DNA from: Brevundimonas pondensis
GTDB lineage: Bacteria > Pseudomonadota > Alphaproteobacteria > Caulobacterales > Caulobacteraceae
Direction of reading: 5' to 3'
Assembly (NCBI RefSeq): GCF_017487345.1
Contig: NZ_CP062006.1
Span: 1,060,001 to 1,124,000 of the forward strand
Length of the DNA stretch: 64,000 bases
The stretch's first letter is position 1. Every line of letters starts with the position of its first letter. A program made the translations under genes and the position numbers. The notes below the pieces were generated by a model that was given only the letters and a program-made list of their open reading frames with translations, had not been told where the DNA came from and made no database searches. Below are positions 1 through 11,802 of this stretch, in pieces.

Positions 1-302
1 CGGTAACGATCGAACAGGGCGTTGCGAAGCGCGATCCCGAGCCAGGCGTCCACCTTGCCCGGGTCGGTGAGCCGGCCCGCCGCCAGCGTCACCTTGAGTG
101 CGAATTCCTGCAGGACGTCCTCGGCGTCGTCGGGCGAGCGCAGTCGTTTGACGAGGTAGCGCAAATGCGCAGGGCGATCGTCGCGCAGACGGCGCTCGAC
201 GAGCCGGCGAGTTTCAGCCGCCGGCGGCGCGGCGGCGACCAGCCGGAGGGCTGAGGCCGGTGTCCCCGGACACGATGCGGCGATGAGGCGCTGTGAGCTC
301 AT
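1..302 (-). CDS. ECF-type RNA polymerase sigma factor, N-terminal part (cut by window edge)
   Basis: Reading leftward from ATG at 302, about 100 residues are visible before the window ends. Residues ~55-100 match sigma-70 region 2: an acidic DDAEDVLQEF stretch followed by WL-x-ALRNALFDRYR, the usual ECF pattern for core binding and -10 recognition. An AGGGGA ribosome binding site lies 6 bases before the ATG. Region 4 is outside the window, so the ECF subgroup cannot be assigned, and no anti-sigma gene is visible. It is divergent from PEP synthase, so it may control the stress island to its right; that is inference. Confidence 0.82.
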   Translation of the reverse strand, partial: MSSQRLIAASCPGTPASALRLVAAAPPAAETRRLVERRLRDDRPAHLRYLVKRLRSPDDAEDVLQEFALKVTLAAGRLTDPGKVDAWLGIALRNALFDRY

Positions 303-388
303 GATCGTTCCCCTGCGTGAAGTCAGCGAGGATCATTCGGTAGGCAACGCCAAGATTTGCGCTGAATCAAGTATTTAAAAAGATTCCC

Positions 389-417
389 CTCCATCCCGGT
401 TTTGTTGAGGGATGGAG
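389..417. repeat. 9-bp stem hairpin between the divergent sigma factor and ppsA
   Basis: CTCCATCCC (389-397) pairs perfectly with GGGATGGAG (409-417) across an 11-base loop. It lies in the 417-base gap between the sigma factor and ppsA, next to an AT-rich stretch (371-386) that may hold a promoter. It could act as a protein-binding palindrome or a 5' UTR structure. Nothing else was recognised in 303-719. Confidence 0.45.
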
Positions 418-719
418 CGCCGCGATGCGTATAGACATCTGCATCGCCAGATCTCGATCAGTCGCGGTCCAGCAGTTGTGCGACAGAAAAGTGGAACGTC
501 GCTCCGTCGGAGCCCGCTACGAACGACGCCTCGGGACCAGGAGGTTCGCGCCGATCTCTCCGATTGACTTCAAGGACGCGTCGTCTTCGGCGGCATTACC
601 GAAGCCATCGTCGCGTTGGCGTAAGGAGCGAGAGGCTTCCGCGTCAATCGAATCATCTTGCCCGCCCGCGGCGGCGTCGTCGTCGATCGGCGGCCGCCCC
701 GCTTGTCGAGATTGACACC

Positions 720-3131
720 ATGAGCAAGCCCGCCCCCCTGATCCTGGGGTTCGAGAGCGTCGATCGAACCTCGGTCGCCCAGGTGGGCGGCAAGAACGCT
801 TCCCTTGGGGAGATGGTCCGCAATCTGGGTGGCCGGGGCGTGCGCGTGCCGCCCGGCTTTGCGACCACAGCCGAGGCCTATTGGCGCTTCCTCGACGCGA
901 GCAGCCCGTGCCCCGTGATCGCGGCCGCCATCAGCGATTGGACCATGGGAAAGACGTCGCTTCCCGACACTGGCGCGCGGCTCCGCGCGGCCCTCCTGGC
1001 GGCGCCGTGGCCGGAAGAGAGCGCCGAGGCCATTCGCGCCGCCTACCGCGATCTTTGCGCTCGCATCGGCAGGCCTGATGCGGATGTCGCGGTCCGCTCC
1101 AGCGCCACCGCCGAGGACCTTCCCGACGCCAGCTTCGCCGGCCAGCAGGAGAGCTTCCTCAACATCCGCGGCGAGGCCGCGCTGCTGGAGGCGTGCCGAC
1201 GGTGCTACGCCTCGCTCTTCACGGATCGCGCCATCAGCTATCGACAGACCAAGGGCTTCGACCATCTGAGGGTCGCCCTTTCAATCGGCGTTCAGCAGAT
1301 GGTCCGCTCGGACCTGGCGGGGGCGGGGGTGATGTTTTCGATCGACACGGAGACTGGCTTCGACAAGGTCGTGCTGATCAACGGCGCCTGGGGCTTGGGC
1401 GAGAACGTCGTCCAGGGCGCCGTCGACCCCGACGAACACCAGGTCTTCAAGCCGTTGCTCGACCAGCCCGGGACGGTTCCGATCCTGGAGAAGCGCCTCG
1501 GCGGCAAGGCGCAGAAGATGATCTATGCGCAAGACGGGGAGCATCCCACGCGCAATATCCCCACCACGCCTGCCGAGCGCTCCGCCTTCGTCCTCGCGGA
1601 CACGGAAGTGCTCGCGCTGTCGCGCTGGGCTGTCGCCATCGAGGCCCACTACGGCTGCCCGATGGACATGGAGTGGGCGAAGGACGGCGAGAGCGGCGAG
1701 ATCTTCATCGTCCAGGCGCGGCCCGAAACCGTGCAGTCCCGCCTCGGCTCTGGCGCGCTGCGCAGCTTCAGGATCAACTCCAAGGGCGCCCTGCTGGTGA
1801 CCGGCCTCGCCATCGGAGACGCCGTGGTGGCCGGCCAGGTCTGCCGGATCGACAGCCCCCGCGACATCGACCGGTTCGTTGACGGGGCGATCCTGGTGAC
1901 CACCGCCACCGACCCCGACTGGGTGCCGATCATGAAGCGGGCGGCAGCCATTGTGACGGACCACGGCGGCCGCACGTCCCACGCCGCCATCGTCAGCCGA
2001 GAACTCGGACTGCCCGCCATCGTCGGGACGGAGACGGCCACTCGGGACCTCCAGGCGGGGCAGGAGGTCACCGTCTCCTGTGCTGAGGGCGACGAGGGCT
2101 TCGTCTACGAGGGCCGCGCGCAATTCGAGACGCGGGAACTCGACGCAAGCGCGGCGCCCGAGACCACGACCCAGATCATGCTCAACCTCGCCAACCCTGC
2201 TGCGGCCTTCCGCTGGTGGCGCTTGCCGGCTGATGGGGTAGGCCTCGCGCGCATGGAGTTCGTGGTGAGCAACCATGTGAAAATCCACCCGATGGCGCTC
2301 GTCCGCTTCGAGGCGGTCGAGGATCCGGAGGCGCGGGCCGCTATCGAGGCGCTGACGGCCGGCTATGTCGATCGGACGGAATATTTCGTGGAACGGCTCT
2401 CACGGGGTCTTTCCCGCATCGCCGCGGCCTTCCACCCGAAGCCGGTCATCATCCGCATGAGCGACTTCAAGACCAACGAATACAGCAATCTGATCGGCGG
2501 CGCCGGCTTCGAGCCGAAGGAGGAGAACCCCATGCTGGGGTTCCGCGGCGCCTCTCGTTATTACTCGCCGCGCTACCGCGAAGGCTTCGCCCTGGAATGC
2601 CGGGCGATCCGCCGCCTGCGCGAGGACCTGGGCCTGCGCAACGTCATCGTGATGATCCCGTTTTGCCGGACGGTCGATGAGGCGCGTCGGGTTCTGGAGG
2701 TGCTGGCCGAGAACGGTTTGGTCCGGGGAGAGGAAGGGCTCCAGGTCTATGTGATGTGCGAGATCCCTTCGAACGTCATCCTGGCCCGTCAGTTCGCCGA
2801 ACTGTTCGACGGCTTCTCGATCGGCAGCAACGATCTCACCCAGCTGACGCTGGGCGTCGACCGTGACTCGGGTGAGCTCGCGGAGCTCTTCAACGAGCAG
2901 GATCCGGCCGTCGAATGGATGATCGATCAGGTCATCGTCTCGGCGCATGATGCGGGCGTGAAGGTCGGGCTCTGTGGAGAAGCGCCCAGCAACCACCCCG
3001 AGTTCGCCCCGTTCCTCGTCCAGCGGGGCATTGCCTCGATCTCGGTCAATCCAGACAGCTTCGTGGCCGTGAAAGCGGCCGTAGCGGCGGCTGAGGAGAC
3101 CGCACACAGGACTCCCCGCCGCATACCTTGA
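720..3131 (+). CDS. ppsA: Phosphoenolpyruvate synthase
   Basis: 803 residues, the normal length for PpsA. It makes PEP from pyruvate and ATP (AMP and phosphate released), the entry to gluconeogenesis from C3 compounds. The N-terminal ATP-grasp-like domain opens with VGGKNASLGEM. The mobile phosphohistidine domain has TDHGGRTSHAAIV, with catalytic His421, the same number as in the E. coli enzyme. The C-terminal PEP/pyruvate barrel contains GLARMEF and GSNDLTQL. The start at 720 places residue 1 just before the conserved N-terminus; the reading frame runs open further upstream, but that stretch looks like no known family. With D-lactate dehydrogenase and acetate kinase in the same island, it suggests rerouting of carbon around pyruvate. 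Confidence 0.95.
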   Translation: MSKPAPLILGFESVDRTSVAQVGGKNASLGEMVRNLGGRGVRVPPGFATTAEAYWRFLDASSPCPVIAAAISDWTMGKTSLPDTGARLRAALLAAPWPEESAEAIRAAYRDLCARIGRPDADVAVRSSATAEDLPDASFAGQQESFLNIRGEAALLEACRRCYASLFTDRAISYRQTKGFDHLRVALSIGVQQMVRSDLAGAGVMFSIDTETGFDKVVLINGAWGLGENVVQGAVDPDEHQVFKPLLDQPGTVPILEKRLGGKAQKMIYAQDGEHPTRNIPTTPAERSAFVLADTEVLALSRWAVAIEAHYGCPMDMEWAKDGESGEIFIVQARPETVQSRLGSGALRSFRINSKGALLVTGLAIGDAVVAGQVCRIDSPRDIDRFVDGAILVTTATDPDWVPIMKRAAAIVTDHGGRTSHAAIVSRELGLPAIVGTETATRDLQAGQEVTVSCAEGDEGFVYEGRAQFETRELDASAAPETTTQIMLNLANPAAAFRWWRLPADGVGLARMEFVVSNHVKIHPMALVRFEAVEDPEARAAIEALTAGYVDRTEYFVERLSRGLSRIAAAFHPKPVIIRMSDFKTNEYSNLIGGAGFEPKEENPMLGFRGASRYYSPRYREGFALECRAIRRLREDLGLRNVIVMIPFCRTVDEARRVLEVLAENGLVRGEEGLQVYVMCEIPSNVILARQFAELFDGFSIGSNDLTQLTLGVDRDSGELAELFNEQDPAVEWMIDQVIVSAHDAGVKVGLCGEAPSNHPEFAPFLVQRGIASISVNPDSFVAVKAAVAAAEETAHRTPRRIP

Positions 3132-3536
3132 CGACCGGCTGAGACGGCGGGCGGGTACGTCCATAGCCCAGCACGTTCGCGCCGGCTGATCCTCGGCTCG
3201 TCCTTCGCGCGAGACTGAGCCAGGGATCTGTCGATTCCCGGGGTCGAGGCATGGGACGCGGAGGGCGCATCGCTGCTTGCGCCAGCGCCTTAGCGACGCG
3301 ACGGCGAGGCCGTCATCGACCTTCTGGACTGGTCCGAGGGGCGAGCTTCAGGCTTCCATCAAGGGGGCGTCAATGGCGCACCCCCGTTCACCGTCGACCG
3401 GTATCTCTTGCGACGCCAGTGGCGAGGCCGTTGGAAAATGGCGCCGGTCCCCGCATAGGGAAACCGGGAACCGACACGACCGGCGTAACGTTGATCCATT
3501 GGCGCGGGCGGGTCCTGCAGTTGATAACTCAGCGAC
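3132..3536. other. 405-base gap between ppsA and the GH65 fusion gene
   Basis: No convincing gene: the open frames here have compositions typical of chance frames in GC-rich DNA. No clear terminator with a T-run was found after ppsA. The region presumably carries the promoter of the downstream gene, but no -35/-10 pair stands out. Confidence 0.4.
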
Positions 3537-6467
3537 ATGAGTGAGCCGGCCGGTATCACAGTCGACCAGGGCCTTGTCCTGGACACGCGCGCGTTCGACG
3601 CCGCCATGTTCGATCTGGACGGCGTCGTCACCCGGACTGCGACACTCCATGCGGCCACCTGGCGCAAGTTGTTCGACGCCTTCCTCCGGCGCCGGGCCGA
3701 AACGAAGGGAGAGGCGTTCCGGCCCTTCGACGTGGAGCGCGACTACCGCACCTATGTCGACGGCAAGCCGCGCCACGAAGGGATTCGCAGCTTTCTGGCG
3801 TCGCGCGGGGTAACCTTGCCGGAGGGCCAGCCGGATGATCGCGCCGACCGTGAAACGGTATTCGGTCTCGGCGCACGCAAGAACCAGATGTTCCGCCAGG
3901 CCCTGGGCCGATCCGGCGTCGAGGTGTTCGAAAGCTCCCTCGAACTCATCCGCAGGCTGCGCGAGGCAGGCCTGAAGACCGCGGCGGTCACATCCAGCAA
4001 GAACGCCGCGGCCGTGATCGAGGCGGCGGGGCTCGCGGACCTGTTCGACGCATGTGTCGACGGTGTCGAAGCGGAGCGCCAGGGGCTGAACGGCAAGCCC
4101 GCGCCGGACACCTTCGTGTACGCCGCCCGGCTCCTCGGCGTCGACGCCAAGCGCGCCATCGGGGTGGAGGATGCGATCGCCGGCGTGGAGGCGATCCGGG
4201 CCGCGGGCTACGGCCTCGTCGTCGGCGTCGATCGAGCCGGGCAGGCCGCCGTCCTGCGCCAGCACGGCGCCTCGCTCGTCGTGCGGGATCTGGGGGAGCT
4301 GCGGATCGTCCCGGCGGCGCCGGCCGCACCCATGGGCCTGCCGGCGGCCCCCAGCGCCGCGCCCGAGTGGTTGCTCGTGGAGGAAGGCTTCACGCTCACG
4401 CGGGAGCACGAACTGGAATCCATCTTCGCGATCGGAAACGGCCATCTCGGTTCCAGGGGGTCGCTGGCGGAAGGAAGCGGGATGTCCTCGCCCGCCACTT
4501 TCGTAGCCGGAGCCTTCGATGCGCAGCCGGGAGCGACGCCCGGCCTTGCCATCCTGCCGGATTGGGCGAAGCTCTCCATGACCATCGAGGGCCGGCCTCT
4601 CCGACTGGATACGGGCAGGACCCTCAGGCACCGCCGGATGCTCGACATGCGGCAGGGGATTCTCTGGCGCGAGTGGCGACACGAGGACGCCGCCGGTCGG
4701 ATCACCCGACTGCGGGGGCTGCGTCTTGCCTCCCAGGCCGACCGGCGCCTCCTGATCCAGTCGGTTGCGGTGGCGCCCGAGAACTACAGCGCGACCGCAA
4801 GCCTGGACGTTCCTCTCGATGAGATGGCGACGCGCCGACTTGGCGACGGCGGCGTCATTGCGCTGGCCGCCGCAAGCGCGATCGGCGAGATCGGCGACCG
4901 CAGCGCCGCGTCTGGGCGCCCGCCCAGGCCGCCGATGGTGTTGGAGCTCGCACTCGGGAAGACCTACCGACTCGACAGGGTGGTCGCCGTCTGCACCTCA
5001 AGGGAACAGGATCAGCCGGAGGTCGCCGCACGCAGCCGGGCCGGCCGCGCGATCAACACAGGCTTGTCGGCCCTGATCACCGCCCACCGGGAGGCCTGGA
5101 GGGTCAGGTGGGAGGCGAGCGACATAGGCATCGACGGTGACCCGGCCGCGCAGCGCGCGCTGCGCTTCGCGGTCTATCACCTGCTCAGCGCCGTGGACCC
5201 CGACGATGACCGCGTCTCGATCGGCGCCCGGGCGCTCACCGGCGCCGCCTACGGAGGCCATGTGTTCTGGGACACCGAGATCTTCATGCTGCCGTTCTAC
5301 GTGCTGACATGGCCGGAAGCGGCCAGGGCCCTTCTGACCTACCGCCATCGGACGCTTCCGGCGGCTCGGGACAAGGCCGCGCACCATGGGGAGCGCGGCG
5401 CCTTCTATGCCTGGGAATCCGCAGACACCGGTCAGGACGTGACGCCGCCCTTCGTTGTCGCGCCGAATGGGGAGGTCATCCCGATCCTGCTCGCCGACCA
5501 GGAGCAGCACATCAGCGCCGACGTCGCTTACGGCGTCTGGACCTATTGGCGCGCGACCAGGGACGAAGGTTTTCTGCTCGACGTCGGCGCCGAAATCCTC
5601 CTCGAGACCGCCCGCTTCTGGGCCGGCCGCGCGAAGCTTGAAAGCGATGGCCTACGTCACATCCGCGGCGTGGTGGGCCCGGACGAGTATCATGAGACGG
5701 TCGACGACGACGCCTACACCAATGGCATGGCGCAGTGGAATCTCGAGACCGGGAACGCCGTGGCGCGGCTTCTGGTCGAGCGCTGGCCAGAGCGGTGGCG
5801 TGTGCTCTCGGAATCGCTGGCGATGGATGCGGCCGAGCCCCTTGCCTGGAGTGCGGCGGCGCGGGAGCTTTACACGGGGTTCGACGTGCGCACCGGGCTC
5901 TTTGAGCAGTTCCAGGGCTACTTTGGACTGGAGGAGATCGATCTCGCCGCCTTTGAGCCGCGCAACGCGCCGATCGACGTGCTGCTCGGTCGCGAGCGAA
6001 TCCGCCAATCGAAGACGATCAAGCAGCCGGATGTCGTGATGCTGCTGCATCTGCTGTGGGACCGTTTCCCGCCGGAGGTCCGGGAGGCCAACTTCCGCTA
6101 TTACGAGCCGCGCTGCGCGCACGGCAGCTCCCTCAGTCCGGCGATCCATGCGGCGGTCGCGGCGCGGCTCGGGGACGTGAGGCTCGCGGAGCGCTACTTT
6201 CGACAGGCGAGCGATATCGACCTGGGGGACAACATGGGCAATGCCGCGGCCGGGGTGCATGCGGCGGCCCTCGGGGGCCTCTGGCAGGCTGCGGTGTTCG
6301 GCTTCGCCGGCCTGCGGTTCACCGAGGAAGGGCCCGAGCATCAGCCGAACCTGCCGCCGCAATGGCGAGGAGTGTCGTTGCGTTTCAAGTGGCGCGGCAA
6401 GGATCACGAGCTCAAGCTTCCGGACGACCGCGCGCGCATTGGAGCCGCGCCAGGAATTGCGCCGTGA
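3537..6467 (+). CDS. Fused beta-phosphoglucomutase / GH65 disaccharide phosphorylase
   Basis: 976 residues in two parts. Residues 1-~255 are a HAD hydrolase of the beta-phosphoglucomutase type: DLDGV (Asp26 nucleophile, Asp28 acid/base), a VTSSKN motif II and a GVEDAIAGVEAI motif IV. After an Ala/Pro linker, residues ~285-976 are glycoside hydrolase family 65 with GHVFWDTE, GPDEYHE (general acid Glu717), IKQPDVV and a phosphate-site-like AHGSSLS. GH65 phosphorylases split trehalose, maltose or kojibiose with phosphate into beta-glucose-1-phosphate and glucose. The HAD domain would turn that product into glucose-6-phosphate, so one protein would do two consecutive steps. Which disaccharide is used cannot be read from the sequence. 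It overlaps the next gene by 4 bases. Confidence 0.9.
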   Translation: MSEPAGITVDQGLVLDTRAFDAAMFDLDGVVTRTATLHAATWRKLFDAFLRRRAETKGEAFRPFDVERDYRTYVDGKPRHEGIRSFLASRGVTLPEGQPDDRADRETVFGLGARKNQMFRQALGRSGVEVFESSLELIRRLREAGLKTAAVTSSKNAAAVIEAAGLADLFDACVDGVEAERQGLNGKPAPDTFVYAARLLGVDAKRAIGVEDAIAGVEAIRAAGYGLVVGVDRAGQAAVLRQHGASLVVRDLGELRIVPAAPAAPMGLPAAPSAAPEWLLVEEGFTLTREHELESIFAIGNGHLGSRGSLAEGSGMSSPATFVAGAFDAQPGATPGLAILPDWAKLSMTIEGRPLRLDTGRTLRHRRMLDMRQGILWREWRHEDAAGRITRLRGLRLASQADRRLLIQSVAVAPENYSATASLDVPLDEMATRRLGDGGVIALAAASAIGEIGDRSAASGRPPRPPMVLELALGKTYRLDRVVAVCTSREQDQPEVAARSRAGRAINTGLSALITAHREAWRVRWEASDIGIDGDPAAQRALRFAVYHLLSAVDPDDDRVSIGARALTGAAYGGHVFWDTEIFMLPFYVLTWPEAARALLTYRHRTLPAARDKAAHHGERGAFYAWESADTGQDVTPPFVVAPNGEVIPILLADQEQHISADVAYGVWTYWRATRDEGFLLDVGAEILLETARFWAGRAKLESDGLRHIRGVVGPDEYHETVDDDAYTNGMAQWNLETGNAVARLLVERWPERWRVLSESLAMDAAEPLAWSAAARELYTGFDVRTGLFEQFQGYFGLEEIDLAAFEPRNAPIDVLLGRERIRQSKTIKQPDVVMLLHLLWDRFPPEVREANFRYYEPRCAHGSSLSPAIHAAVAARLGDVRLAERYFRQASDIDLGDNMGNAAAGVHAAALGGLWQAAVFGFAGLRFTEEGPEHQPNLPPQWRGVSLRFKWRGKDHELKLPDDRARIGAAPGIAP

Positions 6468-7366
6468 GCGATCAGCCCGTGATCCTCGTTCCATTGGACG
6501 GGATGGCCGACGCCCTCCCGGCGCTATCCGTGGCCAAGGTGTTCTCGGGTCTGGAGCACGCGGCCGTCCGCATCCTGCATGTCGCCGAGCAGGCGTCTGC
6601 TGCGGCGGAGATCGCGCCTCGGCTCGGGCTTGCCGCCGAGGACCTGCGCGGCGCCAGTCTCGAGACTCGCAGCGGCGAACCCGCCGCCGCGATCCTCGCT
6701 GCGGCTGGCGATCTTCACGCCCGTCTTATCGTGCTTTGCACCCACACCGCGCCGGGCAGCCCGGCCGGGAAGGTAGGCGGGACTGCTCTTTCCGTGCTGC
6801 GCGGGGCATCCTGCCCGGTGATCCTGGTCAACCCCGCGCAACCGCTGCAGGACTGGCGGCTGAGAAAGGTTCTGCTCCCGCACGAGGGGACCTCGGCCGC
6901 CAGCGATGCGGTGAAACCCGGCGTAGAGCTCGCGCGCCGCGCGGACGCCGACCTCCTGGTGCTCCTGGTCGCCGCGCCAGGCCCCGCCAGTCCCCAGGCG
7001 CGGGGCTCGCTGACGTCGCCCTTCTACCTGGATCAGCCCCAGCACGAGTGGCCGGCGTGGGCGGTCGAATTCATGGAACGGCTCGCCTGCATATGCCCGC
7101 TCTCCGACCTGCGCGTCCGGCTGCTGCTCGCTCGCGGCTCTCCGGCGTCAGAAATCCTGCGAGTGGCGCGTGAAGAATCCGTCGACCTCATCATCCTGAC
7201 CTGGAAGGGGATTTGGGCGCCCGAGCGCGCCGAGACCCTCAAGGCTGTCGTGCGTGAAGCGGCCTGTCCCGCGATGGTGGTGCGCGTCCGAGCGGGCGGC
7301 GGGTCAAACAGCCCCCGGAACTCTGGGGCGGCCGGCGCGCCACGCGCCGCGCCGGCGGCGCAATAG
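6464..7366 (+). CDS. Tandem-domain universal stress protein
   Basis: 300 residues starting at GTG 6464, whose GTGA overlaps the stop of the previous gene, which fixes the start. Two UspA folds follow each other: residues ~1-125 (begins VILVPLDG, ends with CPVILVNP) and ~135-285 (begins KVLLPHEG, ends ACPAMVVRV). The G-x2-G-x9-GS/T ATP loop is only loosely kept (GSPAGKVGGTALSVL in domain 1). Such proteins accompany fermentation enzymes in low-oxygen regulons of many proteobacteria. The C-terminus is a low-complexity Ala/Pro tail. Confidence 0.85.
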   Translation: MSDQPVILVPLDGMADALPALSVAKVFSGLEHAAVRILHVAEQASAAAEIAPRLGLAAEDLRGASLETRSGEPAAAILAAAGDLHARLIVLCTHTAPGSPAGKVGGTALSVLRGASCPVILVNPAQPLQDWRLRKVLLPHEGTSAASDAVKPGVELARRADADLLVLLVAAPGPASPQARGSLTSPFYLDQPQHEWPAWAVEFMERLACICPLSDLRVRLLLARGSPASEILRVAREESVDLIILTWKGIWAPERAETLKAVVREAACPAMVVRVRAGGGSNSPRNSGAAGAPRAAPAAQ

Positions 7367-7377
7367 GAGCAGGCAGG

Positions 7378-8421
7378 ATGGATGTGGCGGTATTCGAAGC
7401 GGCGGAGTGGGAACACCAGGCCTGCCTGCGGCTGGAGCCGGGGCACCGGGTGCGCTGCACCGCGGGGCGCCTGACGCCGCAGACCGCGCCGGACTATGTT
7501 GAAGCCGAGGTGATGAGCCCCTTCGTCGGCTCGGAGGTCTCGGCGGCGGTGATCGCGGCGCTGCCCCGGTTGCGGCTGGTCGCCACGCGCTCCACCGGTT
7601 TCGACCATATCGATCTTGAGGCCTGCCGCGCGCGCGGGGTGGCGGTCTGCAATGTGCCGGACTATGGCGACCCGACGGTGGCCGAGCACGCCTTCGCCCT
7701 GCTGCTCGCGGTCTCGCGGCATGTCGTCGAGGCCGCCGACAGGACGCGTCGGGGGGATTTCCACGTCGAGGGGCTGCGGGGTTTCGACCTCGAGGGCCGC
7801 ACCCTGGGCGTGGTTGGGGCCGGACGCATCGGCCGGCGGGTGATCCGCATCGCCCGCGGCTTCGGCATGACGGCGCTGGCGGCCGACCCGCACCCTGATC
7901 CCGCCGCGGCCGCCGAGCTGGGCTTCGACTATGTGCCCCTGGACGACCTGTTGCGCCGGGCCGACGTGGTGAGCCTGCACGCGCCGGGCGGGCCGCAGAC
8001 CCGCGACCTGATCTCGGACGCCCAGTTCGCGGTGATGAAGCCGGGCTGCGTGCTGATCAACACGGCGCGCGGCGGGGTGGTGAACGCCGCGGCCCTGGTG
8101 CGCGCCCTGAGCAGCGGACGTCTGGCCGGGGCGGGGCTGGACGTCCTCTCCGAGGAGCCGCTCCTGCGCGAAGAGGCGGAGATCTTCCGCATGGACACGC
8201 CGCTGCCGGCCGAACGCCTGCGCGCCCTGGTGGCCGCCAACACGCTCCTGCGCCTGCCCAATGTCGTGGTCACGCCTCACATCGCCTATGACACGGCCGA
8301 GGCCCTGGGGCGGATCGTCGGCACGACGCTCGACAACATCGAAGCCTTCGCCCGGGGCGAGCCCCGGAACCTGGTGGTCCCGTCCGGGGCGGCGGGGGAT
8401 GTCGCGGAGACCCGTCCATGA
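7378..8421 (+). CDS. D-isomer 2-hydroxyacid dehydrogenase, probable D-lactate dehydrogenase
   Basis: 347 residues, typical for the family, with ribosome binding site AGGAG upstream. The NAD-binding Rossmann motif is GVVGAGRIGRRV. Catalytic residues are Arg231 (NTARGG), Glu260 (DVLSEEP) and His301 (TPHIAYD). The insertion between Glu260 and His301 and the signature STGFDHIDLEAC resemble LdhA-type D-lactate dehydrogenases, which reduce pyruvate to D-lactate with NADH. Placed between a universal stress protein and an SRPBCC protein it fits fermentative redox balancing. Another 2-ketoacid as substrate is possible. Confidence 0.87.
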   Translation: MDVAVFEAAEWEHQACLRLEPGHRVRCTAGRLTPQTAPDYVEAEVMSPFVGSEVSAAVIAALPRLRLVATRSTGFDHIDLEACRARGVAVCNVPDYGDPTVAEHAFALLLAVSRHVVEAADRTRRGDFHVEGLRGFDLEGRTLGVVGAGRIGRRVIRIARGFGMTALAADPHPDPAAAAELGFDYVPLDDLLRRADVVSLHAPGGPQTRDLISDAQFAVMKPGCVLINTARGGVVNAAALVRALSSGRLAGAGLDVLSEEPLLREEAEIFRMDTPLPAERLRALVAANTLLRLPNVVVTPHIAYDTAEALGRIVGTTLDNIEAFARGEPRNLVVPSGAAGDVAETRP

Positions 8422-8910
8422 CCCGCCACAGGCAGGCCTCCGTCCAGGTCGCCGCGACCCCGGATCGACTGTTCGCCCATCTCGACGACCAGACCCGCCT
8501 GGCCGCGCACATGGCCCGCCCGTCGATGATGATGGGCGGGGGGCGGATGACCTATGACTTCGACGCGGGCCGGGGGCAGGTGGTCGGCTCGCACATCCGG
8601 ATGGGCGGCCGGGCGTTCGGTCTCGGGCTCTTCGTCGACGAGGTGGTGACCGAGCGCGCGCCGCCGCGGCGCAAGGTCTGGCGCACCGTGGGCCGGCCGC
8701 GGCTGATCATCATCGGCGACTACGAGATGGGCTCCGAGACCACGCCGATCCGTGGCGGGGCCGGCTTGCGGGTCTGGATCGACTACGACCCTGCGCCCCG
8801 CGGCCCCGGGCGCCTCGTCCCGGGGCTGGCGGACGCCTACGCCCGTTGGTCGTGGAACGCATGGCGGGTGACGCCCGCCGCGCCTTCGGCCCGGTGTCCG
8901 CGAGCGCCGG

Positions 8911-8930
<20 letters not shown>
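8418..8930 (+). CDS. SRPBCC-family protein with apparent frameshift near the 3' end
   Basis: 170 residues as it reads, beginning in a 4-base overlap with the dehydrogenase. Residues ~1-140 fit the START/SRPBCC ligand-binding fold ([30 protein letters not shown]). The last ~28 residues (from WSWNAW) look foreign: Pro/Ala/Arg-rich. The +2 frame from ~8850 instead reads [13 protein letters not shown], as expected after YARW in this family, and stops at 8914. One missing base near 8848-8852 would explain this, either a real mutation or a sequencing error. As written the end overlaps the convergent ATPase gene by 20 bases; the repaired version overlaps it by 4. Role unknown. Confidence 0.7.
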
Positions 8931-11277
<2,347 letters not shown>

Positions 11278-11310
11278 GGCCGGAGAACTCCACAGCGTGT
11301 GGTAATCTGA

Positions 11311-11352
11311 TATACCCCTCGCGGTATATTTTCCAATACCCCGAGGGGGTAT
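11311..11352. promoter_or_regulatory. Two CsoR-type palindromic operators between copA and the repressor gene
   Basis: Two inverted repeats lie in the divergent gap: TATACC-6N-GGTATA at 11311-11328 and ATACC-7N-GGTAT at 11336-11352. Both match the G/C-tract palindrome flanked by TA-rich arms known for CsoR/RcnR-family repressors. They are centred about 25 bases apart, so bound repressors would lie on nearby faces of the DNA and could shut off both copA and their own gene. The first is ~34 bases before the copA start, the second ~27 before the repressor start. Confidence 0.8.
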
Positions 11353-11378
11353 GCTCGCGCGGGCAAGGGAGGACGCTC

Positions 11379-11654
11379 TTGGACCATAACGACAAGCCGA
11401 AGCTGCTCAACCGCCTCAGCCGCATCGAAGGGCAGGTGCGGGGCATCGCCCGCATGGTCGACGAGGACCGCTACTGCATCGACGTCCTCACCCAGCTGCA
11501 GGCCGTACGCGCGGCGCTTCGGCGGGTGGAAACCGAAATCCTCAAGGACCACCTGGATCACTGTGTGACCGGCGCGCTGGTGGATGGGAACGAGGCGGAG
11601 CGGCGGGCCAAGGCCGCCGAACTCATGGCTGTGCTGGATCGGGCCCTGACCTAG
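11379..11654 (+). CDS. csoR: CsoR/FrmR-family metal-sensing repressor
   Basis: 91 residues starting with TTG at 11379, supported by AAGGGAGG 6 bases before it; no ATG fits the conserved N-terminus ([15 protein letters not shown]). The all-helical DUF156 fold is recognisable. Cys37 in DRYCIDVL, His62 and Cys66 in LKDHLDHC fit the C-H-C copper site of CsoR. Cu(+) binding would release the protein from the palindromes just upstream and derepress copA. An RcnR or FrmR-type sensor is less likely because a copper ATPase is the divergent neighbour. Confidence 0.88.
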   Translation: MDHNDKPKLLNRLSRIEGQVRGIARMVDEDRYCIDVLTQLQAVRAALRRVETEILKDHLDHCVTGALVDGNEAERRAKAAELMAVLDRALT

Positions 11655-11802
11655 CCGCGGAAAGACGTCGGGCCGGACCTTGCCGTGTCGTGCGTAATGT
11701 CCGCGGGCGCGCGGGTCATTGCTGGTGCGACCTTCTCCATCTGGAGATCCGGATATTCGCTCCTCTATTCTCATCGCCCTGGCCGCTGCGCCGGCTCGGA
11801 GC

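Noticed and set aside
357..370. FNR/FixK-like site (TTGCG-4N-ATCAA) between the sigma factor and ppsA
   Set aside because: Only one half-site is good; no similar site was found before the other island genes, so an oxygen-regulator claim would be weak.
425..715. 96-codon open frame upstream of ppsA
   Set aside because: No ribosome binding site, Arg/Ser/Ala-rich composition typical of chance frames, and it runs into the real ppsA start.
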